Notes: generated by a model not told the origin, from the sequence alone. A stretch of DNA of 38,648 bases from Mesotaenium endlicherianum (GCA_009602735.1 WELA01002665.1:321328-359975), one strand, 5' to 3'; numbered from the stretch's first letter, positions 11,422 through 22,095 are shown. A program made the numbers and translations.

Positions 11422-14400
11422 TATGCACGCACACACTCGGCAGTATTTGATAAATAATGGCCAACTGTGTTCAGGTGTGCTATTGCCAAGACTCGGCCAC
11501 CCAGAGCCGTGCGCACAACACACACACCCACACCCGCACACACACACACACACACACGCACGCATACACGTGCGCGTGTGCGCATGCGCGAGCATCCTCA
11601 TGCGCCCGCCTGAGCGCAGCCCCCTGGAGGGCTGTCAGGGGGCCTTGAGATCCCTCTGAGGCTCACCCTCCTCGAGGAGCAGGCTCTGACTCTGACCAAC
11701 TCTAGCTCGAGAGGAAGAAGACTCTTCTTACTTGGTGCGCGGAGGCTTGAGCCCCATGGTCACACGCGAGCGCCAATCTCGGCTTTCTTTTGCTCCCCTT
11801 CCTCCCCCCCACACAAGCCCACCCCACCCAACTCCCAATCCTCGCTGCCCGCCCCTCTTTCCCTTCAACATTCCTTCCCTCCCTGTATCAACTATCGATC
11901 TGAATCTCGGACCCTGTTCTGGCAGAGTCTGCAGCCTGTTTCCGACAAACCCTGACCTAAGCTCAACCCTATCCCTAGCCCTAGCCCCGACCCATACCCC
12001 TTGCCTGACCCTCAACCCTGCATTGGTCCCTCTCTCCCCCTGCCTCTCTCCCCCCTCGTCTTGTGCGCCCCCTCTCTTTCCCCCCCCTTGTTGCGCGCGC
12101 GCAGCCTGTGGTTGACGAGAAGCTTGCCCCATGCCTGACCCTCAACCCCTGCATTGGTCCCTCTCTCCCTCTCTCCCCCTCCCTCTCCCCCCTCGTTGTG
12201 TGCGCGCAGCCTGTGGTGGAGGAGATAGAGAAGCTGGGCGGCAAGGGGTTCTCGGTGGAGGCCAATCTGGAGAAGCCGGCCGACTGGGAGCGCAGCATCC
12301 GAGTACGCTCTCAGATTCCTCATCCCCCTCCGCCTGCCCCCAGCTCCGCCCTCCTCCCATTGCCCCTAGCTTCTAACCCCTCGGGCCTGGGCCCCCTCGA
12401 GCCTGAGCCAGCTAACCTCGTCCTCCCTCGTCCTCTCTCTTCGCCCCCCTTCCCCCGCCCCCCCTCNNNNNNNNNNNNNNNNNNNNNNNNNNNNNNNNNN
12501 NNNNNNNNNNNNNNNNNNNNNNNNNNNNNNNNNNNNNNNNNNNNNNNNNNNNNNNNNNNNNNNNNNNNNNNNNNNNNNNNNNNNNNNNNNNNNNNNNNNN
12601 NNNNNNNNNNNNNNNNNNNNNNNNNNNCCCCACCCCTCCCCCCGGCCACCACCAAAGGCTTCGACTCGAAAGCCTACGCTCAAACTCCTCTCAACCTGGG
12701 CCTCTTCGGCTCTGAGCCCCCCCAGCCTCCGCGCAAGCGCCCCTAGATGCACATGGAGGGAGTGAAGAACAAGACTCGGAGAATCTGACTAGTCCCCACT
12801 TTGCGTGTACTCGCATCTGCCAAGGGCTTCACGCATCTGATTCTCAGATAAGTACACGTGTGTGCAAGTAACGCGTCTGCCGGGAGGGGGGAGGGGGGCA
12901 GGGGAAGAGCTGGCGGGTGGGCATGAGGGCAGGCGGGAGGTGGGAAAGAGGAAGGGAGACGGAACATGCTCTTGACTACACCCATGCAACGAGTGTCACC
13001 CACCATCTCAAAGACTGACTAACAAATGCACACATGTACACGCACGCGTGCGCGCACGGGGGCACACACGTCTATCCCTTGCCCTGTCCCCTTCCTCCCC
13101 CTCACACCCATGTGCATCACATTCGTCTCTGCCCTTTCTTTCTTTGATCACTCACACATGCGTACGGGTGCGTGCGCCCCTCTCACAGGAGAACGTGTGG
13201 AGAAGCTGGGAGAAGTGGGAAGGGAGAGGGGGAGGGGGGGAGGCTGCATGCATGAAGTGTACATTTACTCCTCCTTTCAAAGACACGCGTGCGCATGTGT
13301 GTGCCCCCTGCGCCCCCCTTGCTCGCGCTTGAGAGTGGGAAGAACCTGGTAAGGAGCCTGGACTTGCGTATCTCATTCGCATGTTCCCTCTCTTTCTCCT
13401 TACACGCGCACACGCACACGCGCGCAACGACACAAACGTGCACTCTTACACCCACACGCACACACACCCCCCTCCCTCCTGCAAGAGGGAGTGTCGCGGA
13501 GCTGGAATGGAGGGGGGGTGGGCTGCATGTACGTGTGCTTCAGGTCTCTCACCCTCACGCGCGCGCACACACACACACTCACACGCACACACGCGCGCGC
13601 GCGCGCCCCCCTTTCCTTCGTGCAGGAGAGTGTGGAGAAGCTGGGGGGGGGGCTGGACGTGCTGGTGATCAACGGGCCGGGCACAGTGGACGTGATGAAG
13701 GCGAAGCCCGACTCCGTGGAGGCCTTCCAGGCGGCCATGAACGTCAACGTGCTCGCCACCGTGGCGCTCGTCAACACCGCACTCCCGCGCCTCATTGCCA
13801 GCAAGGGCTGCGTCGTGCACGTCTCTGCCAGTGAGCTCTCTCTCTCTCTCGGAACTCCCGCCACACCACACCACACCACCACACCCTCGTGCGCTCTTGC
13901 CCGCCCGCTCGCCCGCCCGCTTGTTCCCTCGCTCGCTCGCTCTCATCCGTTTGCCTCGTCGCCAGCAGGGGCGGCATGGTGGGTGGACGTCTCTGCCAGC
14001 AAGGCCTGAACTCTCAATCAGCTCATGTGCTCTCGCTCTTGCTCATTTACCCTGTCTCTGTCTCCCTCTCGTCGGCCCGCTCGTGGCCCCTGCTCACGCC
14101 TGACATGGCACTACATTGTGAAGGTCGCTGCCGTCGTGATGTCTGACCTGCTCGCTTGCTCTGCACGCTTGCTTGCTTGCTCTGCCTTGGCTCCTCATTC
14201 CCTCCTTTTCGCGACCCCGTCGTCTGTAGCACCGAGTAAGAGGCCCCAAGTGCCTGAGTGTCTGGGGCCCAGGGACAAGTCTGGTCCCAGTACTTGGCCC
14301 CGCTTTCCCCAGACTGGGGATCAGAGCCCTCGCGTCCCCGACGAAAGCTTAGCTTCCCCCTCTGGCGGGCTTGCTGACGACAGACCTGCGCCAGTCAATC

Positions 14401-15985
14401 TGCCCGTTCCCAGCCCAGATGCAGCTGAGCATGGCGTCCTACTACACGACCGGAGCTGCTCACCGACAGCCACCTGTCGCCTGTTGCATGTGCGCAGGCG
14501 CGGCGCAGCGGCCATACCCGGGCATGGCGGCCTACTGCGCGGCCAAGGCGGCAGCCGACGCGTTTGTGCAGAATTACGCGCTCGTGTACGCCAAGAAGGG
14601 CGTGCGCTTCAACTCCATCCTGCCCGGCGCCACCCGCACGCCCGCCATGGAGGTACCTCCTCCCCCTCCTCCTCTTCACTCTTCGCTCCTCACTCCTCCT
14701 CCCCCACCTCGCCCTCCTCCTCACTGCTCCTCCCTCCTCACTCCTCACTCCTCCTCACTCCTCCTCACTCCTCACTCCTCTTTCACTCCTCCTCCCTCCT
14801 CCCTCCACCCTCCTCCTCATGTCTCCCCCTCAAGGTAGGGCCGGTTTCTGACTCCTCATCGACACGCTGCCGTTCCTGCACTGGCAGTGAACAGTCACTT
14901 ACCAATGATACTCACTTTCAATGACGCAACTACCAGCAGCGTCTGCCCGTCAGTCTGCATCTGCGCAGGCTGTCAAACGCATCCCCCCCCCGCGCGCCCT
15001 GCACTCCGTCGATCAGCAAGCAGCACGGCGGTGCTCTGCCACAGTGTATCGGAGCAGCCGCGTTGTCTTAGCATGAGAAGCAAGCCCCTGGCCAAAATCC
15101 TGAATCTAAAATCCTAGACCTGCAACTCTTCACCTAAAATCTTGAGCCTGATACCCTCAGGTTATACGCCGATCTTAAACCTCGGCCCCCTCTCGTCGTT
15201 GCAACCTGTCAGGACTGGTTATCACATCGAACTGCCTTTATCCAAATCCTGAGTAAAGGACCTGCGGCAAAGGTGGCCACCAGCCAGTTGTCAGCTGTTC
15301 GCCGCATCTTCCTTTCAGGCGTAGGAATTGGCCTGACCCTACCTTAAACCTGGACCCTAAACCCCTAAATTCGAAACCCTAAACTGGAAGTCCTGCACTA
15401 CAAGGGATAGGGGCAATTCTGCAGGCCTCAGAAGGGGCTTCTGTCTGGAAGCAGGGGAGAAGCCTCAGAAGCATGTCGCTCCACTCACTCTTGCGCGTGT
15501 GCGCGCGCGCGCGTAACTACACACACACACACCCACACACACGCAGACACACACACACACACATAGGCACAGATACACACACAGACATGCACACACACAT
15601 GCAGAGGGGCGTACATGCACATAGAGAAAGACAGAGAGGGGGGCCGGGTTGGAAAGAGGGAGGGAGGGAGGGAGGGAGAGTGTGAGAGATGCGGGGGGAG
15701 GGAGGGAGGGAGAGACAACTCTGACGATGCCCCTTGTCGTGTGGTTGCCTCTTGCTTGCCGTCGGGCCCTCGGAGCAGGAGTCGAAGCGGACGTTCGGCG
15801 TGGAGGAGGCCGTGTTTGCGAAGATCTCGCCCAATCACAGGCTTGCCGATGCGGCGGAGCAGGCAGCCGCCATCCTCTTCCTGTCGTCAAGGGCGGGCGG
15901 CTACGTGACAGGTGTCCAGCTGCCAGTGGACGGGGGCTTCCTCCTGACCAGCTGGAGCAGCACCTCGCACATGCTGCAGGCCTAG
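9817..15985 (+). CDS. Classical short-chain dehydrogenase/reductase (six exons, 272 aa)
   Basis: Exons 9817-9880, 11030-11124, 12210-12302, 13626-13830, 14498-14652 and 15779-15985 join in frame (phases 1, 0, 0, 1, 0) with GT-AG introns; total 819 bases including TAG. The protein is a Rossmann-fold NAD(P)-dependent oxidoreductase of usual SDR length. Motifs: VTGASGGIG cofactor loop split by intron 1; GRS after beta-2, where the Arg suggests NADPH preference; LDVLVINGPG in place of the usual NNAG; VHVSAS with the catalytic Ser; AYCAAK, the YxxxK pair; FNSILPGATRTP; and a C-terminal GYVTGVQLPVDGGF typical of FabG-like SDRs. The start ATG is followed by a short lead into LKGKRVLVTG, as expected for a cytosolic SDR without a targeting peptide. 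The substrate cannot be deduced. It is convergent with the kinase at 17947-20661. Confidence 0.9.
10445..10496. repeat. Purine-rich GAA tract in SDR intron 1
   Basis: About fifty bases of almost pure A and G (AAGAAG and AAAAAAGAA units) on the coding strand of intron 9881-11029. Confidence 0.7.
11341..11590. repeat. CA/CG microsatellites in SDR intron 2
   Basis: Two CACACA tracts (about 11341-11440 and 11516-11590), with CGCGCA flanks, separated by about 75 bases of ordinary sequence. They lie in intron 11125-12209. Confidence 0.9.
11999..12240 (+). repeat. Tandem duplication of intron end plus exon-3 start
   Basis: The block from about 12001 (TGCCTGACCCTCAACCC) to 12130 is repeated from about 12131 to 12240. 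Each copy has a CT-rich tract, TGCGCGCAG and CCTGTGGT. The real exon 3 begins at 12210. The upstream copy offers an acceptor before 12105, exactly 105 bases earlier. Reading from 12105 into exon 3 stays open in the exon frame, so use of that site would insert 35 residues without a frameshift. Which site is used cannot be told from DNA alone. Confidence 0.75.
12467..12627. other. Assembly gap (161 N)
   Basis: Run of N in SDR intron 3 (12303-13625), flanked by C-rich sequence on both sides. No exon needs to lie inside it, because exons 3 and 4 join in phase 0. Confidence 1.
13028..13612. repeat. CA/CG tracts and degraded exon-4 start copies in SDR intron 3
   Basis: CA/CG tracts lie near 13028-13072, 13402-13476 and 13556-13612. 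Degraded copies of the exon-4 start (real: CAG then GAGAGTGTGGAGAAGCTGG at 13626) are seen at 13189 (GAGAACGTGTGGAGAAGCTGG after ACAG) and at about 13485 (GAGGGAGTGTCGCGGAGCTGG after GCAA). Together they suggest successive tandem duplication of the intron-3 end. Only the 13626 copy continues into SDR coding sequence. Confidence 0.65.
13980..14455 (+). repeat. Degraded copies of exon-4 end and exon-5 core in SDR intron 4
   Basis: At 13988-14003 GACGTCTCTGCCAGCAAGG mirrors the exon-4 end (CACGTCTCTGCCAGTGAGC, 13819-13837). At 14429-14458 GAGCATGGCGTCCTACTAC and the following bases mirror the exon-5 stretch that encodes GMAAYCAAK (from about 14520). The copies lack the splice context of the real exons and the second lacks the active-site lysine codon, so I read them as decayed duplicates. 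Confidence 0.5.
15355..15383. promoter_or_regulatory. Telobox-like CCCTAAA motifs
   Basis: Three CCCTAAA motifs (15355, 15363, 15377), one within AAACCCTAA, which equals the plant telobox. They sit in SDR intron 5 among other degenerate CCCTA-like words. They may be a chance product of the repeat-rich intron. Confidence 0.35.
15494..15715. repeat. CA tract and GGGA tract in SDR intron 5
   Basis: Imperfect CACACA tract (about 15494-15612), then a GGGA/GAGA tract (about 15655-15715), ending about 60 bases before the last exon. Confidence 0.9.
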
Positions 15986-16201
15986 CTGCTTCCCCTCTCC
16001 CTTCTTTCGCTCTCCCTCTCCCTTTTTGCCTCTCCCTTTTTTCTCTCTCCTTCTCTCCCTCTCCTTATTTCCTTCTTTTCCTCCCCCTCTCTCTCTCCCC
16101 GTTGGTCGCCTGGCCTCCTTGCTCGGAACGAGCCCTACAGGAACGTATTAGTTTGTCTCAAACACCCATCATTGCATGTTCGGACTTGGGTGTGGGTGAG
16201 C

Positions 16202-16207
16202 AATAAA
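16202..16207 (+). terminator. Polyadenylation signal AATAAA for the SDR gene
   Basis: AATAAA 217 bases after the SDR stop codon, preceded by a CT-rich 3' UTR. The position suits a 3' end for this transcript. Confidence 0.55.
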
Positions 16208-17946
16208 AGAGTAAAACGAAGGCTATTCACGGATGATGGCGTCCCCTATAATTAGCAATTCTGCGCGGAAAGGTGCTGCCTGCCAATGGAGAGGGGTGCC
16301 TCGCCAAGGGCACCAAGTACGCATTATTACGTATCAAAAATGTAGGTTTCCAGGCCTAGAAATAATGGTTGACCTCTGCCAGGCGCGAGACGTTTTGCCC
16401 CCTCAGGGCTCAGTATCATCAATGTATTGCGGTGTTATCTTTTCTTTTTTTTGCCAACTGCCTAAAATTGCCAATTGCCAACATTCATACATTGGGGGCA
16501 CTCGAGTTTTGTGGATGCTGATTTCTCGGAGTGCATGAAGTTTAATAGCAACACCATTTGAGTCATTTGGATTTTTTTGGTGCTCAACTGCCATTGCTCT
16601 ATTACGGGAGGGCCGTCGATAACTACTCCTGATTGGCAAATTCTACTGCTGCCTCTGATATTCTTTGGCGTAGGAAGTCTCCAAAATGATATTGCTTTCT
16701 CGCGCATGCATCCATCCCTTGTATGCGCAGAGTGGTGAGGTGTGCATTTGCCCACTAACCCCGCTCTGTATTGGCCGGGCACCCGTCATACACAAAAGCC
16801 ATAACCTCTTTCATGCACTTGTGTTCATCACCGCTACAACAAGACGCGTTTTTTTAGCGATGAACTGAGCGAGAGTGGTGCACATACAGCGCATCGATGA
16901 AGACCCGTAATCAGCCAACACATGTGACTGCATGCTGTGCTCGATGCCTTCAGCCCTGTGAGAATCAATATGAAGTGACACGCGTAGATAACATGTACAA
17001 AATATGTAAATCGATAACGTTGACTCAAGCGCACAGGAGCTGGGCATCCTCCCTTATGTTTCACATACAGAAAATGTCACAAAAGGTACAAATCCGTGCG
17101 ACAGCCAGTACACCTCCACGTTGCAACAAGAAGCGTACATGCATGCACACAAGGAAAGGCATGGAATAAGGACTCACGCATGTATGAGGCAAGTCATAAT
17201 ATCTCGTGAGGCAATTTTCTCTTTGAAGCTGCCTGTGGTGTTGGACAATAAGGACTTGCAGCACCTAGCTCAAGCCAAAAGGACATGTATATACACATGA
17301 AATAGGTAAGGGGCTACCACGGTCTGCCCTCGTAAGAAACTAGTCGGCCATGCCGCATCTAAGAATGTGTGGGGAAAAGCTGGAAGATATAAATAGACAT
17401 CCTCCACCCCTTATTCGTACACGAATCCTAAAATGAACCTATGAAAGAAAGCACCATAGATAGTACCGTACCCATGGTATACATGTTTACATATAAAGGC
17501 TCTAATAGGCTACAAAAGGCAAACATTTGCACCAACTAGCACCTACTCGCCGCCGCCTCAAACTGCGTCACCGGCATGTTGTGCGACGTACACAACCAGT
17601 GCCACGTCATTGCTACTAATCTTTCTTTCTGCAATCTTACATAGCATCAGCTACACGCCAGACGCCTCCATTCTACGGGCGCCAGAGCAAGGGCGACAGC
17701 AGCCACACACACCACCATTGCGCCACTCACTCTTCAGGTCAAAACGACCGGAGCCGTCGGGCCCCCCGGCCCCCCTGGAGAGAGCGTCAGCCCTGCCTAA
17801 GACCGTCGGCCCCTTGGGAAAGAACCCGCCTTGGTGGTGGCTGGCAGTGACACAGAAGATAAGTAGAGCCGCACGACAGAAGGTCTTGAGCCACTTCCTC
17901 TTCACAACTATGACCTAAGCCACCTGAGCTGCCCTCGGGTCGTTCC
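16208..17946. other. Intergenic region between convergent genes
   Basis: No coding frame with family motifs, RNA gene or mobile element is recognisable. It should contain the 3' end of the kinase transcript, but I see no clear AATAAA on the minus strand near 17947. Confidence 0.6.
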
Positions 17947-20661
17947 TTAAAGGGAAAGCTCGCCCTGGTGGCGGTGGTGGTCGTGCTGGTGCTGGGGCGT
18001 CGAGGGGCGCAACAGAGGCGCAGGCGCAGGCGCTGGCTCGCACGCGTTGTCGTACACTTTCTGTCGCGCGCCCATGCACCCGCCGCCCAGCGCGGCGATG
18101 AGGCTCGCGCGCCAGCCAGCTGGCGGGGGGGCCCGCACGGCCCAGGCCGCCTTCTTCTGGTTGGTGGGGATCGCCACGATGACAACGTCGATCTCCTCGA
18201 GCCCCCCCGGACTGCTGGCTGCGCTGCAGGAGGAGCTGCTGCTGCTGCGGCTGTGCCTGCGGCTGCCGCTGCGGCTGTGGTTGTGGCTGTGGCTCTGGGC
18301 CGCAGAGGGCTCGTCCAAGCGAAGGGGGAGGGGCAGCGCACGCGAGGAGGAGGACGAGGAGGAGGAGGAGGAGGGGGAGAAGCTGCTTCGGGGCCCCTTG
18401 GGTAGGCGGGGGGTCTTGGAGGACTGCGAGCGCGAGTGCGGCAGCGCGTGCCAGGGCACTGTGCTGCTGCTGTTGCTGCTCCGCATGGACGCCTCGTTGA
18501 AGGAGGAGGAAGCCGTCAGCGCAGGCTTCTGTGAAGGAGCTGCTGCCACCGCCGACGACGACGACACGCGAGGCGACGCAAAGGGGTTCACGAAGCGACA
18601 GATGGAGGCCAGCAGAGGGGACTGCTTCTCCAGCCAGGGGGTGTGGGAGCTAGCGTGGAACACGTCAAGGGCGGCGGGGCTTTTCGAGGGGAGGCCGCCG
18701 CCCGTGCCACCGCCATTGCCGCAGTGGCCGGCAGCCTGGGCCTGGGCGGCGTGGTGGGCGGCGGCGGAGATGTCATCGGTTGCGGCGTCGGAGTTCGGAC
18801 AGGTGTCGGCCAGCTGAAGCTGCTCCCACGCAATGTCGGCGAGAGCTGGAAGGTGCTTGGAGGGCGATCTGCAGGGGATGACAAGAGGAGACGGCTTCCT
18901 TATCTTCTGTGAGGCACCTGAACCTGAGCCCGAGCCTGCATGTGCGTCCGCACCTGGACTCGTTCCGGAACCTGCGGCTGCGCCTGCGCCAGCCGGCGCG
19001 TGCGCACGCGTGTCCTGGCTGACCTGGCCGTGGGGAGGCTCGGGGCCAGCAGCAGAGTGGGAGGAGGCGGAGGTGATGGAGGAGGAGGAGCTGCAGGGCG
19101 AGGTGGTGGAGATGGACGACGACGACGACCCCGCGCTGCCGCTGCTGCTGCTGTCGCCACTGATTGCGGCGTCCAGCAGGGGACGGCTTCTGGGCCGCTG
19201 GCCCTCCTGCTGCTGCTGCTGCTGCTGCTGCTCCTTGCACCTAACGCTGCTTTCCCCAGATGCAAACGCAAACACCTCTGCGCTGACGTCGCTGATGTCC
19301 TCCGGCAGGGAACCCGAGGGGCAGCGGGAATAGGACGAGGAGGCGAGAGAGGAGGAGGCGGAGGCGGGGGGGGAGGAGGAGGAGGAAGATTTGGGAAGGA
19401 GCGTGTCCAGAGATGACACGCGGGGGGACGCCGGCACCATCAAGGGGGGAGGGCGCCGCGCCGCCGCCGCCGCCGCCGCTGCCTTCCTGCTGGCGGCTTT
19501 TGTCGCGTGCAGCGGGTCTGGCGTGGCAGGCGCCACAGGCGACGCAGCGACCGCCGCCACCTGGCAGAAGCCGTCGAGCTCGAGCTCAGACGCGCGCTCG
19601 CGCTCGGAGGCGAGCTGCTCTCGCAGCCAGGGGTGTGCGAGCGCCTGGGCTGCTGTCAGCCGGCGGCCGGGGCGCGCGCGCAGTAGCCGCCTAATGAGGT
19701 CCTTGGCGGCCGGCGAGATTGACGGCCAGGGCTCGGCGCTCAGGTTGTAAGATGCGGCGCAGATCGCGCGGGCCACCTCCTGGCCGGTCTCCCCCGAGAA
19801 CGGCAGCGAGCGCGCCAGCAGCCCGTACAGCACCACGCCGAGGCTCCACATGTCGCTCTCTGGGCCAGACCTGCTGTGCTCGATGACCTCTGGCGCAACG
19901 TAGTAGGGGCTGCCAGCAAGGCCGTCCGCATGCCCCTCCTTGTCGAGATACGTGGCCAGCCCAAAGTCGGCCAGCTTCACTTCTGAGGGGGAGAGCAGCC
20001 TCGCCTGCTGGAGCAGGCGCGACCAGCTCCTTTTCGGGGTCTCCTCTGAGCCCTCTGCCCCGTCCTCTGCTGCTGCTGCTGCTTTAGAGCGATCGTAGCC
20101 GCCGGCGGCTCCCCTGGATGTGCCCGCGTAGCTGCTGCTGCTGTTATCCCAGGGCAAATTGGCGCCGCTAGAGGTCGCCACCTCGCTGCCGCTTTTCCTC
20201 CTCAGGAAGATGTTCTCGGGTTTGATGTCACGGTGGATGATGCCAGCTTCGTGACACCTGGCCACGGCATCCGCCACCTGGCAGAAGACGGCGGCAGCCT
20301 CCCGCTCTGTGAACCTCCCCTTGCACTCCAGCTCGTCGAACAGGTCGCCCTCCTGGCAGTACTCCATGATGATATGTACATTGTCAGAATCCTCGTAGAC
20401 AGCCTTCAAGTCAATGACATGGCGGTGCCCGGCCAGCGCCTGCATGATCTGAATCTCCTTGTCTACGTTGACGTCTGACGTGTTCTTAGCAAGGGCACCC
20501 TTGTTCATTGTCTTGCAGACAAGCTGCTCCCCCGTCTTCCTGTCCCAGCAGACCATGGCGACCCCTATGTGCCCCTGCCCTAGTTGCTTACCAAACTTAT
20601 AGTCCTTCGCGACGGGGCCATGGACCCTGCTGCTGCCTGCAGACGGATTCATCATACACAT
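17947..20661 (-). CDS. CDPK-like Ser/Thr protein kinase with long Ser-rich tail (904 aa, intronless)
   Basis: Phosphorylates Ser/Thr using ATP. Kinase domain about residues 21-346: Gly loop GQGHIGV (28-34), Lys50 in VCKTM, Glu69 in helix C, HRDIKPEN (143-150), DFG (232-234), GSPYYVAPE (250-258), then PWPSISPAAKDLIRRLL, typical of the CDPK/CRK branch of CAMK kinases. All catalytic residues are present. Two oddities: about 65 extra low-complexity residues lie between HRDIKPEN and DFG, and no EF hands or calmodulin-like domain follow, so calcium regulation is not evident. Residues about 350-819 are Ser/Ala/Pro-rich with a Gln8 run. A more ordinary block (about 820-871, with EEIDVVIVAIPTNQKKAAW and CMGARQKVYD) stands near the C-terminus. 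ATG at 20661 is the first in frame; Met3 or Met4 are alternatives. Long frames on the other strand here are shadows of its GC-rich codons. Confidence 0.9.
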   Translation of the reverse strand: MCMMNPSAGSSRVHGPVAKDYKFGKQLGQGHIGVAMVCWDRKTGEQLVCKTMNKGALAKNTSDVNVDKEIQIMQALAGHRHVIDLKAVYEDSDNVHIIMEYCQEGDLFDELECKGRFTEREAAAVFCQVADAVARCHEAGIIHRDIKPENIFLRRKSGSEVATSSGANLPWDNSSSSYAGTSRGAAGGYDRSKAAAAAEDGAEGSEETPKRSWSRLLQQARLLSPSEVKLADFGLATYLDKEGHADGLAGSPYYVAPEVIEHSRSGPESDMWSLGVVLYGLLARSLPFSGETGQEVARAICAASYNLSAEPWPSISPAAKDLIRRLLRARPGRRLTAAQALAHPWLREQLASERERASELELDGFCQVAAVAASPVAPATPDPLHATKAASRKAAAAAAAARRPPPLMVPASPRVSSLDTLLPKSSSSSSPPASASSSLASSSYSRCPSGSLPEDISDVSAEVFAFASGESSVRCKEQQQQQQQQEGQRPRSRPLLDAAISGDSSSSGSAGSSSSSISTTSPCSSSSSITSASSHSAAGPEPPHGQVSQDTRAHAPAGAGAAAGSGTSPGADAHAGSGSGSGASQKIRKPSPLVIPCRSPSKHLPALADIAWEQLQLADTCPNSDAATDDISAAAHHAAQAQAAGHCGNGGGTGGGLPSKSPAALDVFHASSHTPWLEKQSPLLASICRFVNPFASPRVSSSSAVAAAPSQKPALTASSSFNEASMRSSNSSSTVPWHALPHSRSQSSKTPRLPKGPRSSFSPSSSSSSSSSSRALPLPLRLDEPSAAQSHSHNHSRSGSRRHSRSSSSSSCSAASSPGGLEEIDVVIVAIPTNQKKAAWAVRAPPPAGWRASLIAALGGGCMGARQKVYDNACEPAPAPAPLLRPSTPQHQHDHHRHQGELSL
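19207..19232. repeat. (CTG)8 trinucleotide repeat encoding poly-Gln
   Basis: CTG repeat on the plus strand, read as CAG on the coding strand, giving the Gln8 run in the kinase tail. Poly-Ser runs nearby come from similar repeats. Confidence 0.9.
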
Positions 20662-21789
20662 AACTGCCCTCTTTTGCGCAAAAGAAAGGGCAGCAAGCCT
20701 GCTATGTTACGGCGGGCATAAACTAGGTGAATTGTGGGGTTGTCGAATGTGTGAAGGTTAACTGCTAATGGCGTTGGAAAGGACCAAGTTTTATGAATCT
20801 CAGAGACGAAAGTGAGTGAAAACTGACGATCCAATCATAGTCCCATTGCAACTTGGAGGAAGAAAATGATATCTCATCCCTTCCCCACCCGCAAGCACAC
20901 GCGAGCTCAGCAGAAGGCTGGCAGAAGGGACGATGTGTTTTCGCACGAAAAAGGTCAACCACAAATCGGCTAACTTTTTCCCATCATTAGGTCATCAGCA
21001 TCCAGTCTGGTCCAGCTAGAAGTGGCATGAAGAGTGCCGAACGATTCTGTCCCTTCAACATTCAAAACCCAATTGTATACGGAAATTGTACATCAGCGTA
21101 CCTTTAAATGGCAGCCAGATGTGACCGGATTGGCCCAGACGCATGGGATTTCTGAAGTTCTGAACTAGCTATATTGAGCTAGCTGTACTGAGCTATACTG
21201 TCATGATGGACTGCATGGACTTTCTAATAGTTGGACCCTCGTCAGATTTGGCGCAACGAGAAGCATGAATCGGTGGCCCTTCATGATCATCGACGGCTCT
21301 CTCATCCATCTCTATTGTCCGCTTAATGAATGGGGCATCCTTTCACACGATTGATCGCAGAAGAATAGTGTTTCGGCTTTTAGCCGACATGTGTGTAGGG
21401 ACCTGGGACTTGCTGATACTCCCTGGAAAGTGGTCCGCTTCGATCCGCTACAAATTTCTGCAGCCTTGAGAAAGAACGTAACAGCAGTTCTGATCATGTC
21501 TTTTGTCGTGTCTATCTACTAGTACGCGCATTTGGAATTTAGCGATCTATTTTATGCTGTTTCGCTGTCACCTTGCTTGGGGACTGGTTGCCAGCCGATG
21601 CCAGGCTTCAGACAGGTGCAGGCAAGACATATTCTTCGACGTGCGGACGGCAGAATGGCCACGCTATTGCAGGTTAGTGCTTGCCGGGTCCCGCCCGCTA
21701 CATTAGCATTTATTGCACATAGTTCGATAAGCTGATTGCAGCCAGGTCAGGCTGAAACCTTCGATTTCGAACGGGCACACAAAACAGAC

Positions 21790-21815
21790 ATATATATATA
21801 TATATATATATATAT
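21790..21815. repeat. (TA)n microsatellite
   Basis: Twenty-six bases of alternating A and T. Confidence 0.95.
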
Positions 21816-22095
21816 CGGACCTACACCCCTTGTATCGTAGCTTCTTTGGGTATTACTCGCTTATTTGGATGCTTTGAAATCCGACTCAAACCGAGAGGAT
21901 TTCTTACAATATCCTTATAACATCGTAAGCGGATGTTGCCTTCAATCCTAGGAGCATGTTTCGTGCCTTATGGCGTCGGGACAAGGACACGTATGTGGCC
22001 TTCCAGCACTTGTGTCGTCTACTTGGTCGATGTGTCGGTGGTCCCCCCCGGGTGCGGGCCTTCCATGGCTGACTGGTCGGTGCATCCCTGCACTT

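Noticed and set aside
12063..12746. 227-aa ORF spanning the N run
   Set aside because: It includes exon 3 of the SDR but then reads C-rich intron and Ns; the donor at 12303 ends the exon.
17968..19750. Several plus-strand ORFs of 119-256 aa
   Set aside because: They are antisense shadows of the Ser/Ala-rich kinase tail and lack any motif.
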